Notes: generated from the sequence alone by a model not told the origin. Shown: positions 25,596 through 35,729, numbered from the stretch's first letter. The stretch: 64,000 nucleotides of DNA from Paenibacillus guangzhouensis (GCF_009363075.1 NZ_CP045293.1:6173501-6237500); one strand, 5' to 3'. A program made the numbers and translations.

Positions 25596-26183
25596 ATGTC
25601 TACAAAGGCAACGAAGCTCCAACGATTTACAACGATAGAAATTGTATTGATGGCGATATTAGCCATGGCAAATGCGGTATTAACGGTATTCCTATCTTCG
25701 GTTAATCAATTCTTAACGACGCTTGGCGGACCGATCGCAACCTCTACCATTGTTGGGATTTATATGATTTATGGTGTGCTTGCAATGTATATCATTCGTA
25801 AGCCGGGAACCGCGTTCATCACCTATATGTTGGGCGCGACAGTTCAGACGTTACTTGGGAATTCTTATGGCATGGCTGCATCGGTTGTCGCTGCGCTCTG
25901 TTACGCACTGGCTGTTGAATTAATCTGTCTATTATTTCGTTACAAACGGTGGAGTGTTGGCGTGATGATGCTCATTGGCTTCTGTGCCGTGCCGTTATGG
26001 TTTATTTTCGCTGCGAATATGTTCGGTTATCTGAAATGGGGCTGGTCGCAGCTGACGATTGCACTCATCGTGCGGTGCATCAGCGGGGTCATGCTGTGCG
26101 GATGGCTTAGTAAAATGATCGGAGATGCGATGAAGCGTACGGGTCTGCTCCGAACCTTCCATATCGGAAGAGATGCGAAATGA
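25596..26183 (+). CDS. ykoE: ECF transporter S component, YkoE type
   Basis: 195 residues, six hydrophobic segments. It resembles YkoE-family S components, which in B. subtilis are linked to thiamin precursor (hydroxymethylpyrimidine) uptake. The T-S-A gene order with a double ATPase supports this. It overlaps the ATPase gene by 4 bp. The substrate assignment rests on family resemblance and is not confirmed by a riboswitch. Confidence 0.8.
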   Translation: MSTKATKLQRFTTIEIVLMAILAMANAVLTVFLSSVNQFLTTLGGPIATSTIVGIYMIYGVLAMYIIRKPGTAFITYMLGATVQTLLGNSYGMAASVVAALCYALAVELICLLFRYKRWSVGVMMLIGFCAVPLWFIFAANMFGYLKWGWSQLTIALIVRCISGVMLCGWLSKMIGDAMKRTGLLRTFHIGRDAK

Positions 26184-27634
26184 CAAGAGAGCAAGTGTTG
26201 ATCGCATGTGATCAGGTGACATATACCTATGATGGCGAGGCGTGCCCTGCCGTCCGTGAGGTGTCTCTGACGATCCGACAAGGTGATTTCGTGACGATCT
26301 ATGGGCCGAATGGCAGTGGGAAATCAACCTTATGCCAGATGATGAATGGACTAATTCCAGGACAGCTGGGTGGAGAGTTGCATGGGAAAATAACCGTGCA
26401 GGATTATGAATTGCAAGGCGATCCGGCAGAAGTCCACCAATTATCGCCCCAGATCGGCTTCGTCTTTCAGGACCCGGATGCGCAATTAGTTGTGGGGCGG
26501 GTTGAGGATGAGCTTGCGTTTGCCCCAGAAAATTTGCGCGTAGCACGCGGAGAAATCATCCGTCGATTGGAAGAAACGCTTCGTCAGGTTGCGATGGAGG
26601 ATTATCGAGAACGTCATGTGCACCAGCTCTCCGGTGGGCAGAAGCAGAGGATTGCGATCGCAGCTGTACTAACGATGAAGACGCCTGTTCTGATCTTAGA
26701 CGATGTTACGTCGAGTCTGGACGCTGAAGGCAAGCAATCCGTCTTCGAACTGCTCAATGCATTACATGAACAGGGAGTCACTTGTATTGTGACCGCATCG
26801 CGAATCGATGCGATTCCGCGCGCTACCAACAGACTTATCACGATGGAATCGGGAGAGATCCTGTCGGATGTACCCGTCACGGATAAGGAGCAATTGCCCG
26901 TAATCGCACCATCGTTAGAAGCTATGCAGACAGGTCTACCGAAGCGGCGAATTGGAATGGAGCCTATGATTGAGATTCGTGAACTAACGTATCGCTATCC
27001 GAATGGCTATCTGGGGCTGAAGCCTTGCTCATTCGATGTATTCCCTGGAGAAATTACGGCGGTCACAGGGCCGAACGGATGTGGGAAGTCGACTCTTACG
27101 AAATTGCTCATGGGGTTGCTGCCGGCAGGGAAGGGTACGATTCGGATGCAGGGTGAGGATATAACCAAATCTTCCATTTACGATCGTGCGAAGTGGCTCA
27201 GCTATGTGCATCAGCAGCCTGAACACCAGTTTATTGCGAACACGGTAATGGAAGAGTGCATTTACAGTTTGCGCGCGAAGCAAGAGAACGGGCGAGACGA
27301 AGGATGGAGCCGGAGCGTGCTGGAGGAGCAGGGCAGCCGGATGCTGGATCGCATAGGCTTGTACGAGAAGCGGGATCGTCATCCATTTCAGTTGAGCCAA
27401 GGCGAGAAGAGACTATTAAGCGTTGCATCCATGTGGTTGACGAATCCGAAGCTGCTCATTCTGGACGAACCGACAAGCGGCCAGGATCAAGCCAATACGA
27501 GGCGAATCTTCGAATGCTGTACGGAGATGGCAGAGCAAGGGGTGTCGATTCTCGTCGTCACGCATGATCAACAGTGGATCGAATCATGGGTCCATCGAAC
27601 GATACAACTCTATAATTCTGCTGTAAAAAAGTGA
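26180..27634 (+). CDS. ykoD: ECF transporter double ATPase, YkoD type
   Basis: 484 residues with two complete ABC ATPase halves. Half 1 has Walker A GPNGSGKST, signature LSGGQKQR and Walker B PVLILDDVTSS. Half 2 (from about residue 260) has GPNGCGKST, signature LSQGEKR and LLILDEPTSGQ. The fusion of both ATPases in one chain is typical of YkoD and unlike the separate EcfA1/EcfA2 of group II systems. In half 1 the residue after Walker B is Asp instead of the catalytic Glu (LDDV), so hydrolysis is probably asymmetric. Confidence 0.93.
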   Translation: MTREQVLIACDQVTYTYDGEACPAVREVSLTIRQGDFVTIYGPNGSGKSTLCQMMNGLIPGQLGGELHGKITVQDYELQGDPAEVHQLSPQIGFVFQDPDAQLVVGRVEDELAFAPENLRVARGEIIRRLEETLRQVAMEDYRERHVHQLSGGQKQRIAIAAVLTMKTPVLILDDVTSSLDAEGKQSVFELLNALHEQGVTCIVTASRIDAIPRATNRLITMESGEILSDVPVTDKEQLPVIAPSLEAMQTGLPKRRIGMEPMIEIRELTYRYPNGYLGLKPCSFDVFPGEITAVTGPNGCGKSTLTKLLMGLLPAGKGTIRMQGEDITKSSIYDRAKWLSYVHQQPEHQFIANTVMEECIYSLRAKQENGRDEGWSRSVLEEQGSRMLDRIGLYEKRDRHPFQLSQGEKRLLSVASMWLTNPKLLILDEPTSGQDQANTRRIFECCTEMAEQGVSILVVTHDQQWIESWVHRTIQLYNSAVKK

Positions 27635-27684
27635 AAAATATAGGAATTTATCATCAAGGAAGTAGGAAAAACGAATTATTTGTC

Positions 27685-27709
27685 GAACCTATTAAAAGTA
27701 GGTTTTTCC
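27685..27709 (+). terminator. Terminator after ykoD
   Basis: AACCTA / TAGGTT with a short A-rich loop, followed by TTTCC. The stem is short. Confidence 0.6.
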
Positions 27710-27727
27710 ATAATTTTGCTATAGAGG

Positions 27728-30454
27728 GTGTTCGATCTGTCTCGCAAGCTGAATCCACTTTCTACCTATCGCGCATTGATTGCACTTGTCTGTTGTATCG
27801 GATTAGCGCTGCTCGGGACGCAATGGGTTATTGATTTTTCTTATGGCGCACGGATTTTTTTCTGCAGCGCTTTTCTATTTGTGATTTTGTACTTGTTCGG
27901 ACCTTACTGGGCGAGCGCGTCTGCGATTGTCGTGAGCATAGTCTCCTATTTTGTGCTGGAGAGTTCGATCTATGTGCTCTTGTTCTGTGTTGAGGTGATC
28001 GTGGTCAGCGCCGTCTTCTCACGGAAGAAGCGATTTCTATTCATATGGGATGGACTGTTCTGGCTCTTCCTCGGGGCGCCGTTAGCGGGTTTTATCTATT
28101 ACTTGCAGATGGGTAGCTATGCCTCCGAGATGTATTTGCAAGTATTTATGATTGCGATGAGCGGTTTATTGAACGGATTGTTAGGGGATGTCATGATCAC
28201 CTATTTGCCGTGGAGACGGTTATTCCCGAAGCTGAAGAAGCGCACCATTTATTTGAATCAGCTGCTCACGCATCTCTCAATCGCGGCAGTGATCGGACCT
28301 TTTATCTTAAATATGTATATGGACAGCTTTCAAATTCGAAATCGGGTCGAACATGACTCCAGGTTACTAGTACAGACGCAGACACAGCATATGCTAAATG
28401 AGATTGAGCGTCTTCAGCAAGAAGCGAGGGCGAAGCGTACGACCCTTCAAAAAACAATTCTGGCTGGCGGTCTCTTGCAAGAACTGGTCAATAAGTCAGC
28501 GAATGGCCCGATCTCCATTGGACTATTCTACTCGAACGGGCAGCTTGCTGGTTCAACGGACGGCAATACATTCCTGCAGCATTATAATCGCATGAAAGCT
28601 GAAGAGATGACCCCCATTACATCGGAGGCCTCGATTGAAGAGCTAGGCACGGTTAGCACGCAATTGAAAACGAAGAGCTCCTTCTATCGATGGATCCCGG
28701 TCAATACGCATTACAGCTATGAGACGTGGCGATGGAATCATGGCTATTACGTATTATTAACGGAACTGCCTGACTTGAATCCGAGCAAGGTTGTTGCGTA
28801 CATCCCGATATCTTATTATCAGCAGGGTACGATTCTAGCCTATACCAACAAATTTATTGTCATGTTCACATTCTGCTTGGTTGCAGCGGTTGTCTCGTTG
28901 TTCTTCAATTCTTATCTCATGCTATCGCTTAACCAGTTGATGAAGATGACGACGGATTTGCCGGAGAAATTGAAGCGTCAGCAGGTATTTGCGTGGCCCC
29001 GAACGGCGATTCATGAGATAGGCTCCCTGGTGACGAATTTCCGGACCATGTCGGAACGTGTGGTCGAGATGTTCCATGAGATGCAGCATATGAATGCACA
29101 GTTGATCGAGCAGACCGAGATGCTCGCCAAATCAGAGGAACGATTAGAACAGCTCGCGTATTATGATTCTTTGACGGGATTGCCGAACCGGTATCAATTC
29201 ACGGTATATCTGGAGCAGGCGATTGCCCATGCTTCGCAGCATGGAGGGGATCTTGCTGTGATGTTCATTGACCTTGACCGATTTAAACATGTGAACGATA
29301 CACTTGGTCATGATGTTGGTGATCTATTGATTGCAGAGGTGTCCAGACGATTGGGCAGCATCTTTAATGATCGGACGCAGCGGTCTAGCTGTGCAAGACT
29401 TGGTGGGGATGAATTCGTTGTCATTCTGCAAGACGTGAAGCGGAGTGAAATTGATCATTATGCCGAAGTGATCATCGAGAAGATATCGAAGGCTTTCTGC
29501 ATTCAATCGCATGAATTGTTCGTCGCAGCAAGTATCGGAATCAGTCTATATCCGCGGGACGGAGACAATCTGACATCCATGCTGAAGAACGCCGATACGG
29601 CGATGTATGTTGCGAAGGACAATGGTGGCTCTTGCTATCAATATTACCATGAGATTTCGACAGCGCATATTTCAGAGCGAATGATGCTCGAGAATCAATT
29701 GCGCAAAGCGCAGGAACGCGGTGAGCTGCTCCTACATTATCAGCCATTGCTCAATGATCGTGGTCATGTGATTGCTGCAGAGGCGTTGATTCGCTGGAAT
29801 CATCCAGTCCACGGTTTTGTTCCGCCGTCACAGTTCATCCCATTGGCAGAGGAGACCGGACTTATTATTCCGATTGGGGAGTGGGTCCTTCGGACTGCCT
29901 GCCTGCAGCATTCGGCGTGGATAGGAGAAGGGCTGTCGAGCATCCAGATGAGTGTAAATGTATCCTTGCGGCAATTTTCTAAAGATGATTTCGTTGCATC
30001 CGTAGATCGTATCTTAGCGGAGACGGGCTTTGATCCACGATATTTAATCTTAGAGATTACGGAAGGGTACGTTCATCATGATATGGAACATGCCATAGAC
30101 GTGCTAAGACAACTCAAAGAACGCGGAATCCAGATCGCGATTGATGATTTTGGTACCGGATATTCTTCGCTTAGCCGACTGCGGAATTTACCCATTCATA
30201 TGATCAAATTGGATCAATCGTTCGTAAGGCACTTACCGTCGGATCAGGTGAATGCTTCCATTGTGAGAACAGTGATCGAGCTTGGTCATAGTCTAGAGGT
30301 GGCCGTAACTGCGGAGGGGATTGAGACGGAAGAGGAGCTGGCATTTTTACGAGACAGTGGGTGTGATAAATTTCAGGGCTATCTGTTCAGTAAGCCGATT
30401 GAAGCGAATGTATTTGCATCCATTTTTACAGCTGCGTATACAGGAAGAACCTAA
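27728..30454 (+). CDS. Membrane-bound GGDEF-EAL protein (c-di-GMP turnover)
   Basis: 908 residues. Five or six membrane segments lie in the first 170 residues and another around 210, then an extracytoplasmic stretch with a further segment near 385. A GGDEF domain follows (about 475-635; RLGGDEFVVIL intact, FIDLDRFKHVNDTLGHDVGD) and an EAL domain (about 650-905; AAEALIRWNHP, EITEG, DDFGTGYSSL, EGIET). Both active sites look intact, so it could make, degrade or do both with c-di-GMP. The GTG at 27728 is the longest option, but no good ribosome binding site is seen, so the true start may be a little further in. Confidence 0.9.
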   Translation: MFDLSRKLNPLSTYRALIALVCCIGLALLGTQWVIDFSYGARIFFCSAFLFVILYLFGPYWASASAIVVSIVSYFVLESSIYVLLFCVEVIVVSAVFSRKKRFLFIWDGLFWLFLGAPLAGFIYYLQMGSYASEMYLQVFMIAMSGLLNGLLGDVMITYLPWRRLFPKLKKRTIYLNQLLTHLSIAAVIGPFILNMYMDSFQIRNRVEHDSRLLVQTQTQHMLNEIERLQQEARAKRTTLQKTILAGGLLQELVNKSANGPISIGLFYSNGQLAGSTDGNTFLQHYNRMKAEEMTPITSEASIEELGTVSTQLKTKSSFYRWIPVNTHYSYETWRWNHGYYVLLTELPDLNPSKVVAYIPISYYQQGTILAYTNKFIVMFTFCLVAAVVSLFFNSYLMLSLNQLMKMTTDLPEKLKRQQVFAWPRTAIHEIGSLVTNFRTMSERVVEMFHEMQHMNAQLIEQTEMLAKSEERLEQLAYYDSLTGLPNRYQFTVYLEQAIAHASQHGGDLAVMFIDLDRFKHVNDTLGHDVGDLLIAEVSRRLGSIFNDRTQRSSCARLGGDEFVVILQDVKRSEIDHYAEVIIEKISKAFCIQSHELFVAASIGISLYPRDGDNLTSMLKNADTAMYVAKDNGGSCYQYYHEISTAHISERMMLENQLRKAQERGELLLHYQPLLNDRGHVIAAEALIRWNHPVHGFVPPSQFIPLAEETGLIIPIGEWVLRTACLQHSAWIGEGLSSIQMSVNVSLRQFSKDDFVASVDRILAETGFDPRYLILEITEGYVHHDMEHAIDVLRQLKERGIQIAIDDFGTGYSSLSRLRNLPIHMIKLDQSFVRHLPSDQVNASIVRTVIELGHSLEVAVTAEGIETEEELAFLRDSGCDKFQGYLFSKPIEANVFASIFTAAYTGRT

Positions 30455-30474
30455 CCCATTGGGCTAGGTTCTTT
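30446..30474. terminator. Bidirectional terminator between GGDEF-EAL and MarR genes
   Basis: GAACCTAACCCA / GGGCTAGGTTC followed by TTTTC on the plus strand. It overlaps the last codons of both convergent genes. Confidence 0.75.
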
Positions 30475-30937
30475 TCATTTTAGCTGGCGTGATGCGATCT
30501 GCGGTCATACCTAGCTTTTTGAGCAGGCGCATAGCAAGGACCTTTTCTTCTTCGGTTAGACCACTAACGGCTGAAGCGATTGCACGGGTATGTTCAGGAT
30601 ATACCTTGTCCATCACGGCTCTGCCTTCTTCCGTGAGTTCCGTATTGATGACGCGGCGGTCTTTGGAGCAATGCTTGCGCCGCAAGAGGCCTGTCTGCTC
30701 GAGTTTATCAATGACATAGGTTACGTTACCGCTCTGAAGAAGCAGCTTAGAACCAATTTGTTGAACGGGTTGTGATCCTTTCAAATACAGCACTTCTAAT
30801 ACAGCGAATGCAGTAGGGTTGAACCCTTGCGCCTTACTGCTTAGATTGAAATGTTCGGACACGCTTTTGAACGCTTTGGAGAAAACGTGGAATAATTGGA
30901 CGGATGGATCTAACCGTCTTTCTTCAAGTTCCTGCAA
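30464..30937 (-). CDS. MarR family transcriptional regulator
   Basis: 157 residues with the MarR winged helix: PTAFAVLEVLYLKGSQPVQQIGSKLLLQSGNVTYVIDKLEQTGLLRR and the wing CSKDRRVINTELTEEG (these spans mark helices 2-4 and the wing). It has one or two cysteines (CSKD) that could be redox-sensing, as in the MhqR/YodB context, but this is only a possibility. The start is a TTG with AAGGTGG eight bases before it. No obvious target gene is adjacent. Confidence 0.88.
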   Translation of the reverse strand: MQELEERRLDPSVQLFHVFSKAFKSVSEHFNLSSKAQGFNPTAFAVLEVLYLKGSQPVQQIGSKLLLQSGNVTYVIDKLEQTGLLRRKHCSKDRRVINTELTEEGRAVMDKVYPEHTRAIASAVSGLTEEEKVLAMRLLKKLGMTADRITPAKMKRT

Positions 30938-31201
30938 TCTCTACACCACCTTTATACGATCGGTTATGCGATTATCTTACGTGATGAATAAGTTAAATTT
31001 AAATAACTTTTATCACATCAACTGAATCTTGAAATATTTACATATCAATATTATCGCTGAAGGAGCGCGTGAGCGCGAGGTAATCCATCACATGGCAAAT
31101 CCCGCGATGAATTCTTCATCACTTGATAGGAGACATGAATCTTTCGTGAGGAGGGTATAGTAACAGTTAGGATATGATCTTGATGAGAAGGGAGTGATTG
31201 A

Positions 31202-31621
31202 ATGCAACATTCAGCGATTTCGTTTCAATTCCGAGATTCACACAGCGCGAGGTTAGCCTTTGATACGATGCAAGAGCTAGGGTACGAACCGAGAATCGAT
31301 AATGCTGTAGGGACGCAGTTACATATTCATGTGGAACATGCTGACTTAACATCGGCGCTGGAGATTGCGCAGGCCTATGGCGGCGAGCTGCAAGCGCAAG
31401 CTGAAATGACGGAAATGGCTGTTCATGACGAAGCCTACGGCTTGGATCACCTTATTCCTGTACCCGCCCATGTGGTGAACGAGGATTGGGTAGATGGCTA
31501 CGCGGATCGCGAGGCATTTCGTGATGCCGATCAATATAACAATCTAGATCTGCGTGATGAAGATCATTTGGCTTGGGTTGATGAGACAACGGATCATTTC
31601 TCAGGAGAAGTGAAGGCATAG
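31202..31621 (+). CDS. Acidic protein of unknown function
   Basis: 139 residues, no signal peptide or membrane segment. The first 75 residues read like a small alpha/beta domain (SFQFRDSHSARLAFDTM, then a HIHV strand and EHADLTSALEIAQAYGG). The C-terminal half is rich in Asp and Glu (NEDWVDGYADREAFRDADQY). I do not recognise the family. A GAAGGGAG site precedes the ATG and a strong terminator follows, so it is a real single-gene unit. Confidence 0.75.
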   Translation: MQHSAISFQFRDSHSARLAFDTMQELGYEPRIDNAVGTQLHIHVEHADLTSALEIAQAYGGELQAQAEMTEMAVHDEAYGLDHLIPVPAHVVNEDWVDGYADREAFRDADQYNNLDLRDEDHLAWVDETTDHFSGEVKA

Positions 31622-31639
31622 GATCTGCAGGTTCATGGA

Positions 31640-31678
31640 GAAAAGGTGGCGAATCACGATGATTCAGCCACCTTTTTG
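31640..31678 (+). terminator. Terminator after the acidic protein gene
   Basis: AAAAGGTGGC..ATC / GAT..GCCACCTTTTT, a strong stem with U tail. Confidence 0.85.
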
Positions 31679-31690
31679 CATCGTGGGCCT

Positions 31691-32959
31691 CTATGTCTGA
31701 TTGCAGAATTGCGCTGCGCTCATGCCCGCCGTGTATCCGGTTGTAAATGCTGCTGTAATGTTATAGCCTCCCGTATAACCGTGAATATCCATGACTTCAC
31801 CGCAGAAGAAGAGGCCTGCCGCTAGCTTGGACATCATAGTCTTCGGATCGATTTCCTTCAGATGTATACCCCCGCCGGTGACGAACGCTTCCTCGATGGA
31901 GAGCGTCCCGTTCGCCTGCATCGGGAATTCCTTCATCAGATTCGCAAGCATAAGCCAAGGCTGCTTCGGAATATTGTCGAAAGTTGTATCTTCTTGAAGC
32001 CCGGCAAGCTTCAGGAACAAAGGTATCATCCGTTCAGGCAGAAGCGGCTTAAGCACATTCTTGATCGCTTTCTTCGGATCCTGCCGAGCGAGATTCATGG
32101 ATGCGTGATAGAGCTCATCGACGGATTTATCGGGAAATAAATCGACGGTCACACGAATCAAACGGGTATCGAATTTTTTCTGTGCTTTGACGACAAATTG
32201 ACTTGCGCGAAGGGCTGCGGGTCCCGATATGCCAAAGTGGGTGAAGAGCATATCCCCTTCATGTTCAATGATCTTCTTGCCTTTCGGGTTCCATACCGAG
32301 AGTGTAATATTGCGAAGCGACAAGCCTTGAAGCTCCTTACTGCGAATGAACGGCTCTTGCACCGTAATCGGAACTTCTGTCGGAAATAATTCTGTGATCG
32401 TATGTCCTGCCTCCATCGCCCATGGATAGCCGTCACCTGTCGAACCTGTCTGGGGAACGGACTTGCCACCCGTTGCGATAATTACGGTGCGGCTGCTCAC
32501 GGTCTCCCCTGAGCGCAACCGTACGCCGACTGGGACATTGTCGCGATATTGCACTTTGTCGACAGGACGGTTCGTGCGCATTTCGACGCCGAGCTTCCGT
32601 GCTTTGCTGATTAAGGCGTCCACGACCGTCTTGGCTTTATCGGATACAGGGAACATACGCCCGCGATCCTCTTCTTTGAGTGCAATCCCTAGATTCTCGA
32701 AAAATCGAATAATGTCTTTATTGCTGAAATGGGCGAATGCACTGTGCAGGAACCGGCCATTTCCCGGAATATATTGAATCAGCTCATCGATTTCCTTGGC
32801 GTTAGTGACATTGCAGCGCCCGCCGCCTGATATGCCCAGCTTCCGTCCGAGCTTGTCCCCTTTATCGATCAATAGCACCGAAGCGCCGTGCTCCGCAGCC
32901 GCGATGCTGGCCATGAGCCCCGAAGGCCCTCCGCCGATGACGATGACGTCATATTTCAT
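31691..32959 (-). CDS. HI0933/YhiN-type FAD-dependent flavoprotein
   Basis: 422 residues. The N-terminal dinucleotide fold [30 protein letters not shown] (residues 4-33) is followed by the family motif [18 protein letters not shown] and a late ITGG-like stretch [15 protein letters not shown], with C-terminal [19 protein letters not shown]. This family contains predicted aminoacetone oxidases and BaiN-like reductases; the true reaction is unclear. The ribosome binding site is AAAGGAG. It is a single-gene unit. Confidence 0.88.
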   Translation of the reverse strand: MKYDVIVIGGGPSGLMASIAAAEHGASVLLIDKGDKLGRKLGISGGGRCNVTNAKEIDELIQYIPGNGRFLHSAFAHFSNKDIIRFFENLGIALKEEDRGRMFPVSDKAKTVVDALISKARKLGVEMRTNRPVDKVQYRDNVPVGVRLRSGETVSSRTVIIATGGKSVPQTGSTGDGYPWAMEAGHTITELFPTEVPITVQEPFIRSKELQGLSLRNITLSVWNPKGKKIIEHEGDMLFTHFGISGPAALRASQFVVKAQKKFDTRLIRVTVDLFPDKSVDELYHASMNLARQDPKKAIKNVLKPLLPERMIPLFLKLAGLQEDTTFDNIPKQPWLMLANLMKEFPMQANGTLSIEEAFVTGGGIHLKEIDPKTMMSKLAAGLFFCGEVMDIHGYTGGYNITAAFTTGYTAGMSAAQFCNQT

Positions 32960-33093
32960 GATGATGTTCTCCTTTAGTTCATTTTCCTGACTCTATTGTA
33001 ACGTGTTTCGTTCTTGTTTAAAATTCCGAACTCTAAAACGCGTATATTGTAAAATCTTGTATCTTGTGATTTAATTCTTGTAATTATATATTC

Positions 33094-34794
33094 TTGAGGC
33101 CGGTGATCGTTTCTGTGATTTTTACGCCAATTAAAGAAACCTTCTTACAAGAACTCATTGCATTGTTACCTGCATTTATGCTTCAAATATGGACAATGAA
33201 ACCCAAAGTATCCGGTCTGCTTAGTAATTTCAGAATTTTATTCGCCTTCTTCAGTATGATCGCCTTTCTATTATCTATGGCATTCTCTTATTGTACGCCA
33301 GATGAATTCTACTATGATTTTCGCATGGTTCCACTCCTAATTGGTATTTTGTATACCGGGTTTCGATCGAGTATCGTACTGGTCGCAATTTATATTGGAG
33401 CACATTTTCTTTTTTTTGATCAAAATGAAATGTGGAATCTTCCGAGTGATGTAGGGCTCTATCTCATTCCTCTTGCCATGTATTTCATCCCAAAGTTTCG
33501 AGCAGGAGATGCCTCGAAGCGTATTCGTATTGCCACTTATATCGTTGTCGCTGGCATGGTTCTCTCTTATATTGTTTATATCGTTAGAGTTCGCAGCATG
33601 ATGGTGCAATTAGATTTCTCCAAAGTGCTGTATGAAGTGCTGTTCAGCGGGATTTGTATGCTTACAGCCTATTTATTGCTATTTTTCATAGAAAGTATTC
33701 TCGAGAAGATGACATTGCAAGAGCAGCTCCACCAAGTATCAGGACAATATCACCAAGAGGCGCAGAAAATGAAGCAGCTAATCGACGCTACTCCGCTCGG
33801 CGTGATGTCGGTAGACAAGATGGGGAATGTGACGGCGATTAATGATATGATGCTGCGATTATTCCAGGTACAAGGGCAAGTGAGAAGCGAGGATTTGATC
33901 GGAAAACCGTTCAATTACTTGCGAAAGCGCTATGGTATGGAGTATCCGGATATTCAATTGGCACGTTCCTTGCAAGGCGAGAAGACCAATGCGGAAGTCC
34001 TCCAATATAACGAGAAAATCCTCATCTCGACCATCTCGAGCATTCGCAATCCGAAGACGGATGAAGTCGTAGGCGCAGTAGGGATGGCGCACGATGTAAC
34101 AGAACTGCAGATGCTGCGCACGGAGATTGGTAATCTGGAGCGGCTCAGCCTCGTCGGGCAGATGGCTGCGAGTATTACCCACGAGATTCGGAATCCGATG
34201 GCTGTTGTGCGCGGGTTCGTTCAGTTGATGCGCGAGAAGAGCGATCAATCGCTGCATGATTATTATCGAATCGTGCTCGAGGAATTGGATCGCGCGAATA
34301 TGATTATTAATGACTTCCTCTCCTTGGCGCAGAATCGCATTGTGGAGACGGAAGAGAGTCATCTGCATGATATTGTAAACGATTTAAGTCCGCTGCTGTG
34401 GGCAGATGCGAACTTGCGGGGACTTGGCATCGAAATGCGTTTTGCTTCGGATGTCCCGCATCTGCACCTGAATGAGAAGGAGATTAAGCAGCTTATATTG
34501 AATCTGGTACGTAACGGAATGGAAGCGATGAACGGCAAGGGGACGTTAACGATTGAGACGAAGCGGGTGAAAAATACGGTTCAGCTCATCGTTCAAGATA
34601 CCGGGGAAGGGATTCCACAGGATACGCTGGATAAAATGTTCGAACCGTTCTATACGACGAAATCCAAGGGAACAGGCCTTGGACTGCCGTTATGCCTGAG
34701 TATCGTTGAGCGGCACAAAGGTAAAATCGCGGTTGAATCTGTGCAGGGGGAAGGAACGACGTTCGTCGTATCCTTCCAGGCAGATGTAGCATAA
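33094..34794 (+). CDS. Membrane PAS-domain sensor histidine kinase
   Basis: About 566 residues. Six hydrophobic segments in the first 205 residues resemble the 5TM sensor layout of sporulation kinases such as KinB. A PAS domain (about 230-345; LIDATPLGVMSVDKMGNVTAIND) is followed by HisKA with SITHEIRNPMAVVRGF and HATPase with LILNLVRNGMEAM, DTGEGIP and GTGLGLPL. No response regulator gene is nearby, so it is an orphan kinase that could feed the phosphorelay (inference). TTG 33094, GTG 33103 and GTG 33115 are all possible starts, and none has a well-placed ribosome binding site. Confidence 0.85.
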   Translation: MRPVIVSVIFTPIKETFLQELIALLPAFMLQIWTMKPKVSGLLSNFRILFAFFSMIAFLLSMAFSYCTPDEFYYDFRMVPLLIGILYTGFRSSIVLVAIYIGAHFLFFDQNEMWNLPSDVGLYLIPLAMYFIPKFRAGDASKRIRIATYIVVAGMVLSYIVYIVRVRSMMVQLDFSKVLYEVLFSGICMLTAYLLLFFIESILEKMTLQEQLHQVSGQYHQEAQKMKQLIDATPLGVMSVDKMGNVTAINDMMLRLFQVQGQVRSEDLIGKPFNYLRKRYGMEYPDIQLARSLQGEKTNAEVLQYNEKILISTISSIRNPKTDEVVGAVGMAHDVTELQMLRTEIGNLERLSLVGQMAASITHEIRNPMAVVRGFVQLMREKSDQSLHDYYRIVLEELDRANMIINDFLSLAQNRIVETEESHLHDIVNDLSPLLWADANLRGLGIEMRFASDVPHLHLNEKEIKQLILNLVRNGMEAMNGKGTLTIETKRVKNTVQLIVQDTGEGIPQDTLDKMFEPFYTTKSKGTGLGLPLCLSIVERHKGKIAVESVQGEGTTFVVSFQADVA

Positions 34795-34829
34795 CCAGTA
34801 TAACAAGAGATTGGGGGAAAACATCGAAG

Positions 34830-35531
34830 ATGAATTATGCATGGTCCCTAGGTCCCTTTATTCTAACGCAGACAATGTTGTTCAATGCCGTGTCGATCGC
34901 GGCGGGGGTTGCAGCCATGCTGTGGAGGCTCTACCTGGACGGGGAGAAGGTTCGGATATGGTTTGACCAATTTGCAACCTATCTTATGATTATCGTCTTA
35001 TGCTATAAATTCGGGTTCTTAGTGGACGACCCAGGAATGCTGCTGCGTAATCCTCGGATCGTCCTGTTCATGACCGGCGGATCTACAGGAGGTTGGATTC
35101 TCGGGGGCTTCTGTATGCTGGTATTGACCTATCGTGGGATGAGTCGAGGCGTATTGTCTTTGCGCGTCCTCACGAATGTTCTGCCCTACGGTATCGCGGT
35201 GATGGGAATTGTAATGTATGCGATGCAGTGGATCTGGGATCCCTCGCTCCTGCTTGCAGCGCGCCTTCTGCTGCCGCTTGGACTCTTGATCTTGCTGCTG
35301 TTCTGGCAGAGCGGATTGCGTGAAGGGAATCACCTCGCTGTATTTCTAGTGGGGCTGGGGATCGGCGGTATGGCACTGTCCATTGTGGAGCCGCACCTAG
35401 GTGGGCAGTTCGGGAAAATCGTCCCCTGGATTGGCTTAACCAGAGCGCAGTGCGGTTGGGTCGGCGTAGCCCTGATCGGCATGTGGCTCCTGAACTTGAA
35501 GCGGCGAACTCAGCCGGATAATCCATCCTGA
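34830..35531 (+). CDS. Polytopic membrane protein of unknown function
   Basis: 233 residues, seven hydrophobic segments. The start MNYAWSLGPFILTQTMLFNAVSIAAG slightly recalls prolipoprotein diacylglyceryl transferase, but the conserved arginine signature of Lgt is absent, so I do not assign it. It lies 35 bp after the orphan kinase with GGGGGAAAAC upstream and is probably cotranscribed with it. Confidence 0.7.
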   Translation: MNYAWSLGPFILTQTMLFNAVSIAAGVAAMLWRLYLDGEKVRIWFDQFATYLMIIVLCYKFGFLVDDPGMLLRNPRIVLFMTGGSTGGWILGGFCMLVLTYRGMSRGVLSLRVLTNVLPYGIAVMGIVMYAMQWIWDPSLLLAARLLLPLGLLILLLFWQSGLREGNHLAVFLVGLGIGGMALSIVEPHLGGQFGKIVPWIGLTRAQCGWVGVALIGMWLLNLKRRTQPDNPS

Positions 35532-35576
35532 TGCGGAACATAATAGGAGGGAGCTCAAGGAAAGGAGGACAATTTC

Positions 35577-35690
35577 GTGGCAAAAGATAAAGATAAAGCT
35601 AAAAATCGGAATGCAGGTCCATATAAACCTTCCCAAGATGGAATGGATAGAAAAACAGACGTGGACAGTCCGAATCGTCCAGCGACCTAG
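35577..35690 (+). CDS. 37-residue hydrophilic protein
   Basis: GTG start with an excellent AAAGGAGGAC site seven bases upstream. The product begins MAKDKDKAKNRNAGPYK and ends DSPNRPAT. It is rich in Lys and Asp with several Asn and Pro and has no hydrophobic segment. I do not recognise it. A small spore or stress protein is possible from its composition. A terminator follows at 35730. Confidence 0.65.
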   Translation: MAKDKDKAKNRNAGPYKPSQDGMDRKTDVDSPNRPAT

Positions 35691-35729
35691 AAATTTGATA
35701 GGTGCGCCAAGAGATGCGATCGGCCTTGT

